Shown here piece after piece: positions 18,790-28,045 of a stretch of DNA of 57,206 nucleotides. The position numbers and the translations under genes are program-made. Within the stretch, counting starts at the first letter, position 1; each line of letters starts with the position of its first letter. Where the stretch lies: NCBI GenBank assembly GCA_018651745.1, contig JABIDL010000043.1, forward strand, positions 1 through 57,206, written 5' to 3'. Under the pieces are notes generated by a model. The model was not told the origin of the DNA, did not search any database, and worked only from the letters and a program-made list of their open reading frames with translations. This DNA is from Candidatus Neomarinimicrobiota bacterium. Lineage in GTDB: Bacteria; Fidelibacterota; Marinisomatia; Marinisomatales; TCS55.

Positions 18790-19550
18790 TTTTTTATTTC
18801 CAATGAAATAGGACAATGGTCTGACCCCATAACATCATCATGAATATCGGCATCTTGAATCCTATCTGCAAAACCTTCATTTATAAAAAAATAATCAATG
18901 CGCCAGCCCACGTTTCTAGCCCGTACGCCAAATCTATAACTCCACCACGAATATCTTTCACCTTCATCATGGAATTCTCGAAATGTATCTATCCATCCGT
19001 GGGCAGCGTATGTATCTAATCTTTCACGTTCAATGGGCATAAATCCAGAAGTTTTTATATTTGCTTTAGGTCTTGCAAGATCAATTTCGTGATGCGCAGT
19101 ATTCCAATCGCCGGTTACAATCACATTCATCCCGGATTCAACTTGTTCATTTATAATAGGGAGTAATTCATCGTAAAAATCTAGCTTATATTGAAGACGT
19201 TCCTCATTTTTTTGCCCATTCGGGAAATAAATGTTGTATAAAAGAAAGTCAGGGTGTTCTGTTAGTAACACTCGACCTTCAACATCAAATCGATCGATTC
19301 CTAATCCATTCTGGACATAAAGCGGTTCTTCTTTGCAATAAGTTGCAACGCTACTGTATCCTTTTTTTTCAGCAGAATGCCAATAGGTGTGGTATCCGTG
19401 ACCTTCTAATAATTCTTTAGGAAGTTGCTCTTTATGAGCTTTGGTCTCTTGTAAACAAAGAATGTCCGGCTGAACGGTATCGAGCCAATCAAGAAATCCC
19501 TTTTTATGTACTGCTCGGACTCCGTTCACATTCCAAGATATAATTTTCAT
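18786..19550 (-). CDS. xthA: Exodeoxyribonuclease III (AP endonuclease)
   Basis: 254 residues, standard length. Mg-dependent EEP-fold nuclease of base-excision repair. Conserved blocks are MKIISWNVNGVRA, LCLQETKA (metal-ligand Glu), the VTGDWNTAHHEIDLA active-site Asp/Asn, WRIDYFFI and the terminal MGSDHCPI catalytic His. It functionally complements the endonuclease III encoded at 253-897. ATG at 19550. It leads a tight minus-strand run with AMP nucleosidase, porin and GNAT. Confidence 0.95.
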   Translation of the reverse strand: MKIISWNVNGVRAVHKKGFLDWLDTVQPDILCLQETKAHKEQLPKELLEGHGYHTYWHSAEKKGYSSVATYCKEEPLYVQNGLGIDRFDVEGRVLLTEHPDFLLYNIYFPNGQKNEERLQYKLDFYDELLPIINEQVESGMNVIVTGDWNTAHHEIDLARPKANIKTSGFMPIERERLDTYAAHGWIDTFREFHDEGERYSWWSYRFGVRARNVGWRIDYFFINEGFADRIQDADIHDDVMGSDHCPISLEIKK

Positions 19551-19691
19551 GTAATATTTATATGTATTTAGATTTATGAAAGAAAGAATTTAAACCCATT
19601 AGCCCATGTGGGAAAGACCCAGAGATATGATGGAATTTTATGTTGAATGTGTAAATTAACCGATTCATTATTTACTTAAAGGAGCATTCTC

Positions 19692-20003
19692 ATGGATTTA
19701 ACGACTCAAATTAAAACAGATATCGAGACCAACCCAATCATACTGTACATGAAGGGAACACCGGAAATGCCTATGTGCGGGTTTTCAAATTCTTCTGTTC
19801 AAATTCTCACCCATTACGGGGTGAATTATAAAGCAGTAAATATCTTAGAAGATCCGGATATTCGTGTAAAACTTTCAGAACAATCCGGGTGGCCAACCAT
19901 TCCTCAGTTGTTTGTAAAAGGGGAACTAATAGGTGGCGCTGATATCATGATTGAACTGCATGAAAAAGGGGATTTATTGGATATTTTGGATTTATCAAAA
20001 TAA
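19692..20003 (+). CDS. grxD: Monothiol glutaredoxin (Grx4 type)
   Basis: 103 residues with the monothiol active site CGFS (Cys29), the preceding KGTPEMPMCGFS and the GSH-binding WPTIPQLFVKGELIGGADIM. Proteins of this class coordinate a glutathione-ligated [2Fe-2S] cluster as dimers and pass it to apoproteins. The catalytic residue is Cys (TGC), not a TGA, in contrast to the selenoproteins elsewhere in this window. A ribosome-binding site AAAGGAG lies 7-13 bases before ATG 19692. Single gene, with the tRNA-Glu gene directly downstream. Confidence 0.95.
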   Translation: MDLTTQIKTDIETNPIILYMKGTPEMPMCGFSNSSVQILTHYGVNYKAVNILEDPDIRVKLSEQSGWPTIPQLFVKGELIGGADIMIELHEKGDLLDILDLSK

Positions 20004-20029
20004 CCTATGGAAATCCTTTGAAGATTCCC

Positions 20030-20053
20030 GCTGGCGGAAATAATTTCGCCGGC
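20030..20053 (+). terminator. GC-rich hairpin between glutaredoxin and tRNA-Glu
   Basis: GCTGGCGGAA pairs with TTTCGCCGGC (about 10 base pairs with two G-T wobbles) around a loop of ATAA, 26 bases after the glutaredoxin stop. No uridine run follows (gatattt only), so it may be a weak or factor-assisted terminator or merely an mRNA 3' stabiliser. It immediately precedes the tRNA gene. Confidence 0.4.
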
Positions 20054-20060
20054 GATATTT

Positions 20061-20132
20061 GGCCCGTTCGTCTAGTGGTTAGGACTCCAGGTTTTCATCC
20101 TGGCAACAGGAGTTCGATTCTCCTACGGGCTA
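20061..20132 (+). tRNA. tRNA-Glu (anticodon TTC)
   Basis: A 72-base cloverleaf. Acceptor GGCCCGT pairs with ACGGGCT (one G-T wobble at the end); D-arm GTCTAGTGGTTAGGAC; anticodon stem CCAGG/CCTGG enclosing the loop TTTTCAT, giving anticodon TTC (reads GAA/GAG); T-arm AGGAG-TTCGATT-CTCCT. The discriminator is A, and CCA is not encoded (genomic CGA follows), so it must be added by nucleotidyltransferase. This is not tRNA-Sec. Confidence 0.95.
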
Positions 20133-20134
20133 CG

Positions 20135-20167
20135 AAAAAGCCATTAGCAGAAAGCTGATGGCTTTTT
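20135..20167 (+). terminator. Rho-independent terminator of tRNA-Glu
   Basis: AAAAAGCCATTAGC pairs with GCTGATGGCTTTTT (one T-G wobble) around AGAAA, and the descending arm ends in a T5 run. It begins two bases after the tRNA. The symmetric A5/T5 ends mean it could also stop transcription arriving from the DUF4249 gene on the minus strand. Confidence 0.9.
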
Positions 20168-20279
20168 GTTTATACACCCTTTATCTGTCGCTGCGAGGAT
20201 TCGCTAATCGGCGGAGGTGCGGCAATCCCCTTAATATGGAAACCCATTAAAAGGGATTAAAATATTTAGTTCACCTTAG

Positions 20280-21428
20280 CTACCGGTTTCTTATAAATCC
20301 TCCGGCGCTTTCCCGCACTAAGTTTTCATCCCTTACAATATTCACCAAAAACGATTTGGACGTCGTGGATGAAAAGAGTCCGTAGCCGTCGATGATGTTG
20401 CTGGTTGGTAGCACAAACTGATTTTGGGCAACCGGATCACCGGCATAATAATCATGGTAGGCTTGGTCGGTTGCTTCAAGCGTGATGATGTGGATTCCGT
20501 AATAATTGAAAATCAGCCAATTCATTGACACAGGCGACATTCCAACCTGCCACATGGAAGGGTTGATTCTGTAAGGATCATTATTTTTATCTCTTAAATA
20601 TCGTTCTTTCCAGATTTTATACACAATGGTTGTGTCATAAATCAGATTACTGAAGGTGGAATCACGCATACCATTTCGATTGAAATCCATGAATGTATCT
20701 GAATTGTCATCAAAAGATCCATTTCCATTCAAATCATCAAATGGTTCAAGACCGCGTTTATCGGCTTCTAATGCAAAAGTTAACACCTTTACTGTGGTTC
20801 CCTCTTCTGCCATGTAATCGAGAAGAAAAAGAGGGAATGAGGCAAAACTTTCCGTATAACATCCACCATTTTTATAAACAGCTTCAGAAATAGAATCCAT
20901 ATCAATCGCTTCAAATATTTCCTCAAACGAATTTGCAGAAACAAGTGTGGCTAAATCCAAATTTTCTGTGATGACTGAATGTACAGGTAACCTTTCTCCA
21001 TCGCAATTATACGTCTCATTGGGTGGGCTGGAAAAGTTCATCTGTATCGGAACTGTTGTTTCTGCTGTAATAGTTAGCTCGCGGTAGGAAGCATTTAGAA
21101 CATATGTTTCACCGGACTCAAACACGACGGTTGAATCAGTCAAATACCGACCTTGTCTCCCAGTAACAGGATTGAGCTGAAATGTTTCATTTCCATTTTT
21201 TTTAGATATAGAAACGGTCGCACCGGAAACATAAAGATCATCAGGATTTGTCTCTTCTTCAATTCCTGATGACAAAGAAACATAACAGGTATCTCCCAAA
21301 GCTCCCATTGGAAAACCGGCTGACAGATTTGCGTAAACTACCAATTTCTGGTTGTAAAGAATATTTTCATCGGCAAATTCACAGCCGAAGAATGTCACAA
21401 AAATCAGGATCATTAGCGGACGATTCAT
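20280..21428 (-). CDS. DUF4249-type outer-membrane lipoprotein
   Basis: 382 residues with lipobox VTFFGC (Cys16) after a short hydrophobic signal. The domain begins with KLVVYANLSAGFP, a strand pair and GATVSISKKNGNETFQLNP ... GRYLTDSTVVFESGETYVLNASY ... ITAETTVPI, the pattern of DUF4249 lipoproteins. A Ca-loop-like DDLNGNGSFDDNSDTFMDFNRNG occurs near residue 240. DUF4249 genes typically lie next to a TonB receptor, and here one ends 168 bases upstream on the same strand, so the pair probably forms an outer-membrane uptake complex. Substrate unknown. Confidence 0.82.
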   Translation of the reverse strand: MNRPLMILIFVTFFGCEFADENILYNQKLVVYANLSAGFPMGALGDTCYVSLSSGIEEETNPDDLYVSGATVSISKKNGNETFQLNPVTGRQGRYLTDSTVVFESGETYVLNASYRELTITAETTVPIQMNFSSPPNETYNCDGERLPVHSVITENLDLATLVSANSFEEIFEAIDMDSISEAVYKNGGCYTESFASFPLFLLDYMAEEGTTVKVLTFALEADKRGLEPFDDLNGNGSFDDNSDTFMDFNRNGMRDSTFSNLIYDTTIVYKIWKERYLRDKNNDPYRINPSMWQVGMSPVSMNWLIFNYYGIHIITLEATDQAYHDYYAGDPVAQNQFVLPTSNIIDGYGLFSSTTSKSFLVNIVRDENLVRESAGGFIRNR

Positions 21429-21596
21429 AATCTTCCCTGCAATGCAGCCTGTCGCGAAGGGTGCGAATCAGCACGAAAAAGGCTTATATTAGAAATCTTG
21501 GTATGAAATTCTTTTTCTCGAAATAGTGATGTGTAACATATTAACATCATATTTTTCCTTTGTTTCCTTCGCGATCTTTCCGGCTGGCCAATCATC

Positions 21597-23927
21597 CTAA
21601 AACCTAATTGAAAATCCCACCGACGGAATGAGTGGAAAAATGGAAATATCTGTTCGTTGTACGATTCCCTCATCAGGTTCATCTACATTGGGTTCACCAT
21701 AATCCGGATATCCATTCCCATTGGTATCGTGCTTCTCTATATCCCAATCGCCGTCATCATCCACTCCATTGTAGGTGCTACCCAAATGATACACATAGCG
21801 AAAAATATTATTCCGATCGTAGCTATTTATAATCTGAATAAAAATATCCATATCAAATTTTTTGAACGAAAAATGACGGATTGCGCCTAAGTCCAGCCGG
21901 TGATAAGCAGGATATCTTCCTGTATTGCGTCCACCGGGGATCGTTCTAAAATTGGCGTGATTACTGCTTACCGAAAAATCTAAATCCTCAATAAAATAGC
22001 CGAGAATTGGCGTAAAAGCCTGCCCAGATTGATAACTCCATTGCAAATTCAACTCCCATTTATCTGTGAATTGGTAATTACCAATGACGCTTATTGCATG
22101 GCGACGATCCCAGTTTGTGAAATATTCTTTTCCATCCAATATTTTTCTGGATATGCCGAGGGTATATGAAATCCAGCCATTTAATTTTCCGAAGGTTTTC
22201 TGAGCAAATACTTCCAATCCATATGCAAACCCATCAGCAGTTTGAAAATTGTCCGATATTTTTTCATCCGATAGAGTTTCTTCCGTAGATGATCGAGATT
22301 CAACAAAAGTCAGCATATTCTCTAAATGTTTATAATATACCTCAATTTGGGTTTTATACACTCTTCCAATGTATTCCTCATATCCCAGAACAACCTGTTG
22401 AGATTTTCCGGGTTGAACAGATTCGTCCACTGCAACCCAAAAATCGAGAATAGTTGGATTAAAATCATCCTGAATAGTTTGAATAAATTGATGATAATTC
22501 CCAATAGCAAAATTGATATAACGGTCTTCGGTAACGAGGTATTTCATTCCCAGCCTTACATCCGGGAAATATCTGTCAGAATGAGCATCATACACATTCA
22601 ATCGCAAGCCGGGTTCTACGATAAATTTCTCCGATAAAACCCATTTCCACTTATTATATATTGCAGACTCCACGGGTTTTTTGTTAATGACAAAAAGCGA
22701 TGTATCTGCAAATGAATTATCATACGAAAACCCAAGTTGTTTAATCTGTGCTCCAAATTTCCAAGTAAGTCCATTGTTTTGGAACCATGTGAAATTTGCC
22801 GAAACTGTTACATCATTGATGACATTATCTTCAATCAGTCCCGAATCTCCGCCGAGGTTGAAATATGTCCGAAACTGGCTGGAAGCGATCAGAAAATTCC
22901 CGATCAAAAGATCGCTGAATAGACGGCGGTAAGACATGCTGTAGGTCTTATTTCCCCATTCAGCGTCTAAACCAAGATCATCAAAAACAAGGTCATCAAG
23001 TCCACGGTAAAAGCTAAAGCTCAGCCGATCTTTTGGTGTTAGATCGGAAAAAACGTGACTCTGCAGATCATAGAAATAATACGGCGGAACATTTAAACTG
23101 GTATTTTTTAAAATTTGATCAAAATAAGTTCGCCGACCGGAAAGCAGCCAGGCGCCTTTGTAAAACGGCCCTTCAATGGTAGTTTGAGCTGACAATAATG
23201 AAATGGATGTGCTGGCATCCACTTTATTGCGATTTCCTTCCCTGCTCGTTACATTTAAAACTGCCGAAAGTCTGCCGCCATATTCTGCATTGTATCCACC
23301 CTTAATAAGTTCAGCATCCTTTACAGCATCTACAATAAAATTTGAAAATACTCCACCTAAATGCGATGGGTTATACACAGTAATTCCGTCAAGTAAAATC
23401 AGATTTTGATCTGTATTTCCGCCACGAATAATAAGTCCTGTACTAAATTCAGATTGCGTGAGCACTCCGGGAAGAGATTGAATCGTTCGAAAAATATCAG
23501 GTTCTAATATGGACGGCAAGGATCGAATCTGTTTGGTAGAAAGGTTTACACGACCCGGTTGGATATTAAATTTTCTGGTGATTTTTTCAGCGGATACATC
23601 TACAACATCAGATTCTATAACCATGGATGATAATGCGATATCTGCGGTATAATTGTTGGATGCTGAAAAATTATATTGATTCTCGTACGATTGATATCCG
23701 AGATACGAGATAGCAAGCGTTAACGAATCACCGGTAATATTATTGATGACATAATATCCATTCTTATCCGTAGCCATTCCTTTTCCGGTTTCTCGAATGA
23801 ACACATTGGCACCAATCAGCGCTTCGCCTGTTTCTTTATCCGTAATAAATCCGTGTATTCTACCTCCTTGTGCTAATAAAACTGACAAAAAGTAAAAGGA
23901 AAAAATCAGGGATTTATTTATCATCAT
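21597..23927 (-). CDS. TonB-dependent receptor with carboxypeptidase-regulatory-like domain
   Basis: 776 residues from ATG 23927 (tandem ATG at 23924; the longest frame starts with TTG at 23933). Signal peptide INKSLIFSFYFLSVLLAQ, then a CarboxypepD_reg-like domain (RIHGFITDKETGEALIGANVFI, residues ~20-105), a TonB plug (~110-230; SLPGVLTQSEFSTGLIIRGG) and a beta-barrel ending ...GFSIRF with terminal Phe. It imports a ligand through the outer membrane using TonB energy. Its start overlaps the selenoperoxiredoxin's end by 14 bases, so it is translationally coupled to it, and the DUF4249 lipoprotein follows. Confidence 0.92.
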   Translation of the reverse strand: MMINKSLIFSFYFLSVLLAQGGRIHGFITDKETGEALIGANVFIRETGKGMATDKNGYYVINNITGDSLTLAISYLGYQSYENQYNFSASNNYTADIALSSMVIESDVVDVSAEKITRKFNIQPGRVNLSTKQIRSLPSILEPDIFRTIQSLPGVLTQSEFSTGLIIRGGNTDQNLILLDGITVYNPSHLGGVFSNFIVDAVKDAELIKGGYNAEYGGRLSAVLNVTSREGNRNKVDASTSISLLSAQTTIEGPFYKGAWLLSGRRTYFDQILKNTSLNVPPYYFYDLQSHVFSDLTPKDRLSFSFYRGLDDLVFDDLGLDAEWGNKTYSMSYRRLFSDLLIGNFLIASSQFRTYFNLGGDSGLIEDNVINDVTVSANFTWFQNNGLTWKFGAQIKQLGFSYDNSFADTSLFVINKKPVESAIYNKWKWVLSEKFIVEPGLRLNVYDAHSDRYFPDVRLGMKYLVTEDRYINFAIGNYHQFIQTIQDDFNPTILDFWVAVDESVQPGKSQQVVLGYEEYIGRVYKTQIEVYYKHLENMLTFVESRSSTEETLSDEKISDNFQTADGFAYGLEVFAQKTFGKLNGWISYTLGISRKILDGKEYFTNWDRRHAISVIGNYQFTDKWELNLQWSYQSGQAFTPILGYFIEDLDFSVSSNHANFRTIPGGRNTGRYPAYHRLDLGAIRHFSFKKFDMDIFIQIINSYDRNNIFRYVYHLGSTYNGVDDDGDWDIEKHDTNGNGYPDYGEPNVDEPDEGIVQRTDISIFPLIPSVGFSIRF

Positions 23928-24429
23928 TCTCAAAATATTTCAGGATTTCGGCCGCATGTGTATTCACATTCACTTTATCATATATCTTCTCGATTCGGCC
24001 TTCTTTGTCAATCACATAAGTATTACGGTTTGCAAAAAGAAAATTTCCGGATTGGTAAAGTTTGGCTACTTTTTTCTTTCTATCTGATAAAAATGTAAAT
24101 GGCAAATTATGCTTTTTCTTAAACTTTAAAAGCTTTTCAGGTTTATCGTAGCTAATGCCAAGCACAACTATTTCTTTTTCAATATATGTATCAAATACGT
24201 CGCGGAACCCGCACGCTTGTTTGGTTCATCCGGGTGTTTCCGCCTTCGGGAAAAAATAAACGACAACACGCTTCCCCAAGTAATCAGATAAAGTGTGTTC
24301 TTTCCCGTGTTCGTCCTTTAATGTAAAGTCAGGTGCGGGCAATCCAACCTGGACATCGCCACTTCTGGCAGTGAGCCATGCAATCATGATTAGTCCTATT
24401 GTTAGAGCTTTAGAAATATTCTGCATCAT
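23914..24429 (-). CDS. bcp: Selenocysteine peroxiredoxin, BCP/PrxQ type, exported
   Basis: 171 residues if TGA at 24228-24226 is read as Sec68. The frame is continuous on both sides and shows KAETPG-U-TKQACGFRD, the BCP/PrxQ active site with Sec replacing the peroxidatic Cys and resolving Cys73 five residues later. It reduces peroxides with thiol donors. The N-terminus is a signal peptide or anchor (KALTIGLIMIAWLTARSG), placing it in the periplasm. The following residues FFPKAETPG and VVLGISYDKPEK complete the fold. A SECIS-like hairpin follows the TGA at 24198-24215. It is 14 bases downstream of thiI and overlaps the TonB receptor start. Standard annotation would split or truncate it. Confidence 0.88.
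24198..24215 (-). promoter_or_regulatory. Candidate bacterial SECIS element for selenoperoxiredoxin
   Basis: On the mRNA strand, CGTGCGG pairs with CCGCGACG (seven pairs, one bulged G) closing a GUU apical loop. The loop lies 18-20 nucleotides after the in-frame UGA. Bacterial SECIS elements are within-CDS hairpins whose small apical loop, roughly 16-37 nucleotides after UGA, carries G at the first or second position; this one fits. The stem is GC-rich in an AT-rich gene. Confidence 0.7.
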
Positions 24430-24443
24430 AAAATGAAAGAAAG

Positions 24444-25649
24444 TTAAGCAGGTTTTGGTTCCAATCGAGGTTTAGATTCATCGGGTGACAGAATAAATTT
24501 TTCCGTCAAATTCACCGCATCTTTCACCAACTTTCCCACATCCAAATTAGATTCATTTTTTTCAATATCTATTAATCGCGCTTTTGTTGCAGGATGTTTT
24601 GGTACAAATAATGAACAGCAATCCTGATCCGGCTGAATAGAAATTTCAAATGTTCCCATTTGCTTGGTCTGATCAACAATTTCACGCTTATCAAAACCAA
24701 TTAATGGGCGCAAAACCGGTAAAGAAGATACGATTTCTACCACGTGCATATTTTCCAACGTTTGCGAAGCTACTTGACCTAATACTTCACCTGTAACCAT
24801 TGCTTTGGCTTTTTCCAATTTGGAAAGTGTCTCCGCTATTCGGATCATAAATCTTCTGTATAATAGAATCCGATATTTTTCGTCCGTATCCGTTCTGATT
24901 ATTTTCTGGATTTCCGCAAGCGGTACGGAGTATAATATAATCCTTGGCTGATATTGTTGAAGAACGCTGATTATTTCTTTTACTTTATCGATAGATGCAG
25001 AATTTGTATAAGGCATCGAATGAAAATGAACCAACGATATCTTACCGCCTCGCTTCATGGTATAATACGCTGCCAAAGGAGAATCAATTCCACCGGATAT
25101 CATGCACATTACTTTTCCGCTGACACCAACCGGAAGACCGCCTGGCCCTGAAATTCTATCCGCGTACAGAAAAGCATTTTTATGAAATAAATCAATATAA
25201 CACGTTGCATCAGGATGGTTCAGTTTAACCTTTTTCCCTAATTTCTCAACAACAAGCGCTCCTGCAAATTCATTTAGTTTTTGGGTAGATAATAACGCAT
25301 CCGGACCGGACCGACGGGCAGTTATACGAAACGTAGAAAAGGATAATTCACTTAATAATAAAACAGCCGTCTCTGATATGACTTCCTCATTTTGGGTGCA
25401 TCGCACAGCTGGTGCGAAATACGCTAAGCCAAAAACTTTTTGAATAGCGGAAGAAAATTTGTAAAAATCGTTCTGAGCATCTGTAGATAATTTTCCAACT
25501 AATCTGCCCTGAATCGTTTTAATTGAACTGAATGTGCCGGAAGGAACGACAGCCTTAATATTTTGTTTTAACTTTTTTTCAAAATAGGAACGATTGCCAC
25601 CTTTCAGCCCTATTTCGTCATAATGAAAGAGTACATATTCCGGTTTCAT
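24444..25649 (-). CDS. thiI: tRNA 4-thiouridine synthase ThiI, form lacking rhodanese domain
   Basis: 401 residues. N-terminal ferredoxin-like and THUMP domains (residues ~1-170; HYDEIGLKGGNRSYFEKKL) bind tRNA; the PP-loop VMCMISGGIDSPLAAYYTMKRG binds ATP and activates U8 by adenylation. Sulfur is then added to make s4U, and some ThiI proteins also serve thiamine synthesis. The C-terminal rhodanese domain of the ~480-residue E. coli enzyme is absent, as in many Gram-positive and archaeal ThiI. ATG at 25649. It sits between the DUF5916 barrel gene and the selenoperoxiredoxin, probably cotranscribed. Confidence 0.9.
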   Translation of the reverse strand: MKPEYVLFHYDEIGLKGGNRSYFEKKLKQNIKAVVPSGTFSSIKTIQGRLVGKLSTDAQNDFYKFSSAIQKVFGLAYFAPAVRCTQNEEVISETAVLLLSELSFSTFRITARRSGPDALLSTQKLNEFAGALVVEKLGKKVKLNHPDATCYIDLFHKNAFLYADRISGPGGLPVGVSGKVMCMISGGIDSPLAAYYTMKRGGKISLVHFHSMPYTNSASIDKVKEIISVLQQYQPRIILYSVPLAEIQKIIRTDTDEKYRILLYRRFMIRIAETLSKLEKAKAMVTGEVLGQVASQTLENMHVVEIVSSLPVLRPLIGFDKREIVDQTKQMGTFEISIQPDQDCCSLFVPKHPATKARLIDIEKNESNLDVGKLVKDAVNLTEKFILSPDESKPRLEPKPA

Positions 25650-25658
25650 GTCAATAAT

Positions 25659-27872
25659 TTACACATCAAACAGGTACTGTAATTTCATAAAAATCTGCCG
25701 AGAACTTTCATTGGTTTGTTCAAAATTACCGGTGACATCAAATCCGTGATCGGAACCGAGATAAAAAATAGTGAATGGACTTGGCTGGTAGCTAAGCAGT
25801 GGCTGAATCTGAAGAACTTCACTAAAATCACTGTACTGGGTGAAAATCCGGAAAGAGAATGCGCGATTGAACTGATAATTGACTCTTATTCTACTTTGAT
25901 ATCCTGAATAATAGGTCGAATCTCTATCAATAGATTTCATTTCTGTATAACTAACCATAGGCTGAACTACCAATTTTTTGGTGAATTTAATTTGACTCCA
26001 AATATAGAAAAATTGACCGGTTCCTCTAATAGGGGGATCGAGATAACGAACCATACTTTCGCTAATGCCGGCACCTAGCCCCATCATCATTTTTTCACTA
26101 AACTGAGAATTGATATTTACATCCACATCCCATAAATCTGTCATATTGGTAGACTTAAACCGCTCAAACAAGGAATAATCAAAATCAATTTGGATTTGTG
26201 TTTGCAGGGGTAATGTGACATTTGTCCAAATGCTGATTTCCTTTTGCTTCACTTCATCAGAAAAATTTTGAATCAAGCTGCCACGCGTTCCAATACTATA
26301 CTCAGATATTATGTCACCATTTGGCCAAAACTGAAACCTACTTACCAATTTAAATTCTTTATAATTATTTTGGGTAATAAATCCATTTTCTGCTCTAAAA
26401 GTTGGTGTTTTATGCTCATATGAACCTTCCAAGTGCCACAGTTTTGTTGAGCGGGAGATTTCAATTTCTACTGCATTCCCATTGAACATTTCACCATCAA
26501 ATTCAATAGTGTTTCCGTCCCCAAACAAATCAATAGATTGCATTAGCGAATCATTCGGTTCTTCTGTACTACTTAAAAGACCTTGCATTTCTAAAGAATA
26601 AATTTTGTTAAATCTGTATCGAAAATCAATCCCCGCTACACTTCCGGAACCACCATGTTCCATTCGCCGATCGGTTAACATAATTCCATAAAAACCCGTT
26701 TTACCCAATGAATGTTTTGCTCGAAATATATTGGATAGACTTTTGCCGCCAATAGCTGAATAACTTTGTTCTTCTGCAGGAATTGTAAAGGGTGAATCCT
26801 CATCAATAGCAGAAAGAAAAGCGAATGTAGTTTTCCCGATCGTTGTAATCAATCTACCGGCGACCACGGGGTTGTTAATTGATCGCGTGTAAACCGCATT
26901 AACATACGTCTTGAATAATTCAGCCCCTTCGTTGAAAAAGGGACGTTTCTCAGGAAAATAAAGCGCATACGTTGTATTCACATCTATCTGTTCTGCATCC
27001 GCTTCCACCTGACTGAAATCCGGGTTTAAAGTAAATTCTGCAGATAAATCTGAACTGAAAGAATATCGAAATCCTAGAGATGGTTCACCTTCAAAGGAAC
27101 CGGATTGAAGTTGATCTTGATCATCCAGAGAAGATGATTGAGACCCGACCATGGCGGGTAACAATTCTAAAATTTGTTTTATTTGAATGCCCTTAATCCC
27201 CTTCAAAAAACCGAGCTGGCATAAAAAACACGGATCATTTCTGTCTAATCCACCCCATAGAATTTGATTTTTTTTCTCACGTGGTACACTCCTGTAAAAC
27301 CCAATCCTCCATTCCTGCATTTCTTTTTTTGGAAATGATAGACTTGAGAAGGGAATCGCCATTTCCACCTGAAATCCTTTGTCAGTAATCTTTCCCTGAG
27401 ATTCATAAACAATATCAAACCCCGGATCATCATTTTGCCCTGACCTTTTTAGATCCATTTGAATCCCGAACGGATTTGAGCCAATCATAATTCCTGTGCT
27501 GGATTCACCAAAAGGGTCAAGTATCACCGCAACAAAATCGTCACTCCAAACCTCATCCCTGTTCTGGTATGAAGCGCGTACATTTTCCGGGTTGTCGTAA
27601 GCGAGGAAGGCTACGTATAAATTAACTTCATCATATGTCATTCGAACTTCTGTTTCTACCGATGGAATGATATTGTCACCGGGCTCAAATTCCAAAAAGT
27701 GGTTCGTTGCGGCAGCCGACAGCCAAGCCGGCTCCGAAAGATCACCATCTATAATGATCGTGCTTGATGCGTGTGAAATCGTCAAGGATGGCAATATTCT
27801 ATCCTCAGCAAATCCTGTGGATATGAAAATTGTCAAAATGATGAATAATGGTCTTGTTGTATGTGCTTTCAT
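25659..27872 (-). CDS. DUF5916-type outer-membrane barrel with CBM9-like domain
   Basis: 737 residues. Signal peptide (RPLFIILTIFISTGFAEDR), then a CBM9-like beta-sandwich (residues ~30-215: IIIDGDLSEPAWLSAAATNHF ... VEMAIPFSSLSFP), then a DUF5916-style barrel region containing the conserved NPDFSQVEADAEQIDVN and FFPEKRPFFNEG-like block (YFPEKRPFFNEGAELF). The combination is common in Bacteroidetes-like genomes and has no assigned biochemical role; carbohydrate or polymer binding at the outer membrane is a guess. The protein ends FMKLQYLFDV. It is divergent from the selenoprotein operon at 28046, sharing a 170-base upstream region. Confidence 0.85.
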   Translation of the reverse strand: MKAHTTRPLFIILTIFISTGFAEDRILPSLTISHASSTIIIDGDLSEPAWLSAAATNHFLEFEPGDNIIPSVETEVRMTYDEVNLYVAFLAYDNPENVRASYQNRDEVWSDDFVAVILDPFGESSTGIMIGSNPFGIQMDLKRSGQNDDPGFDIVYESQGKITDKGFQVEMAIPFSSLSFPKKEMQEWRIGFYRSVPREKKNQILWGGLDRNDPCFLCQLGFLKGIKGIQIKQILELLPAMVGSQSSSLDDQDQLQSGSFEGEPSLGFRYSFSSDLSAEFTLNPDFSQVEADAEQIDVNTTYALYFPEKRPFFNEGAELFKTYVNAVYTRSINNPVVAGRLITTIGKTTFAFLSAIDEDSPFTIPAEEQSYSAIGGKSLSNIFRAKHSLGKTGFYGIMLTDRRMEHGGSGSVAGIDFRYRFNKIYSLEMQGLLSSTEEPNDSLMQSIDLFGDGNTIEFDGEMFNGNAVEIEISRSTKLWHLEGSYEHKTPTFRAENGFITQNNYKEFKLVSRFQFWPNGDIISEYSIGTRGSLIQNFSDEVKQKEISIWTNVTLPLQTQIQIDFDYSLFERFKSTNMTDLWDVDVNINSQFSEKMMMGLGAGISESMVRYLDPPIRGTGQFFYIWSQIKFTKKLVVQPMVSYTEMKSIDRDSTYYSGYQSRIRVNYQFNRAFSFRIFTQYSDFSEVLQIQPLLSYQPSPFTIFYLGSDHGFDVTGNFEQTNESSRQIFMKLQYLFDV

Positions 27873-28045
27873 AAATACTCTTGCGATCCTTTAAACATGT
27901 AAGGTGATAATAGTTTCCAAGTTTGACATCAATTAATCAAAAAAGTTGTCAGAAAATAATCAATTTCTAAAATGCAGGAAAGTCTTCCAGGTGACAGGAA
28001 AAATTATTTTAATTTGATAATTTGAATAAAGGAAATAGAGAAAAA

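Noticed and set aside
20030-20053. Riboswitch or leader RNA before tRNA-Glu
   Set aside because: Only a simple hairpin is present; no additional conserved structure is visible.
21429-21596. Small genes in the gap between TonB receptor and DUF4249 lipoprotein
   Set aside because: Possible frames lack ribosome-binding sites and overlap genes; nothing recognisable in translation.
24200-24240. Frameshift or pseudogene explanation for the split peroxiredoxin
   Set aside because: Both halves are in the same frame and only a single TGA at the peroxidatic Cys codon separates them; no indel is needed.
27923-27951. TTGACA-like promoter before the Sec-redoxin operon
   Set aside because: TTGACA at 27923-27928 is present but no TATAAT-like box occurs at 16-18 base spacing, and promoter consensus for this lineage is uncertain.
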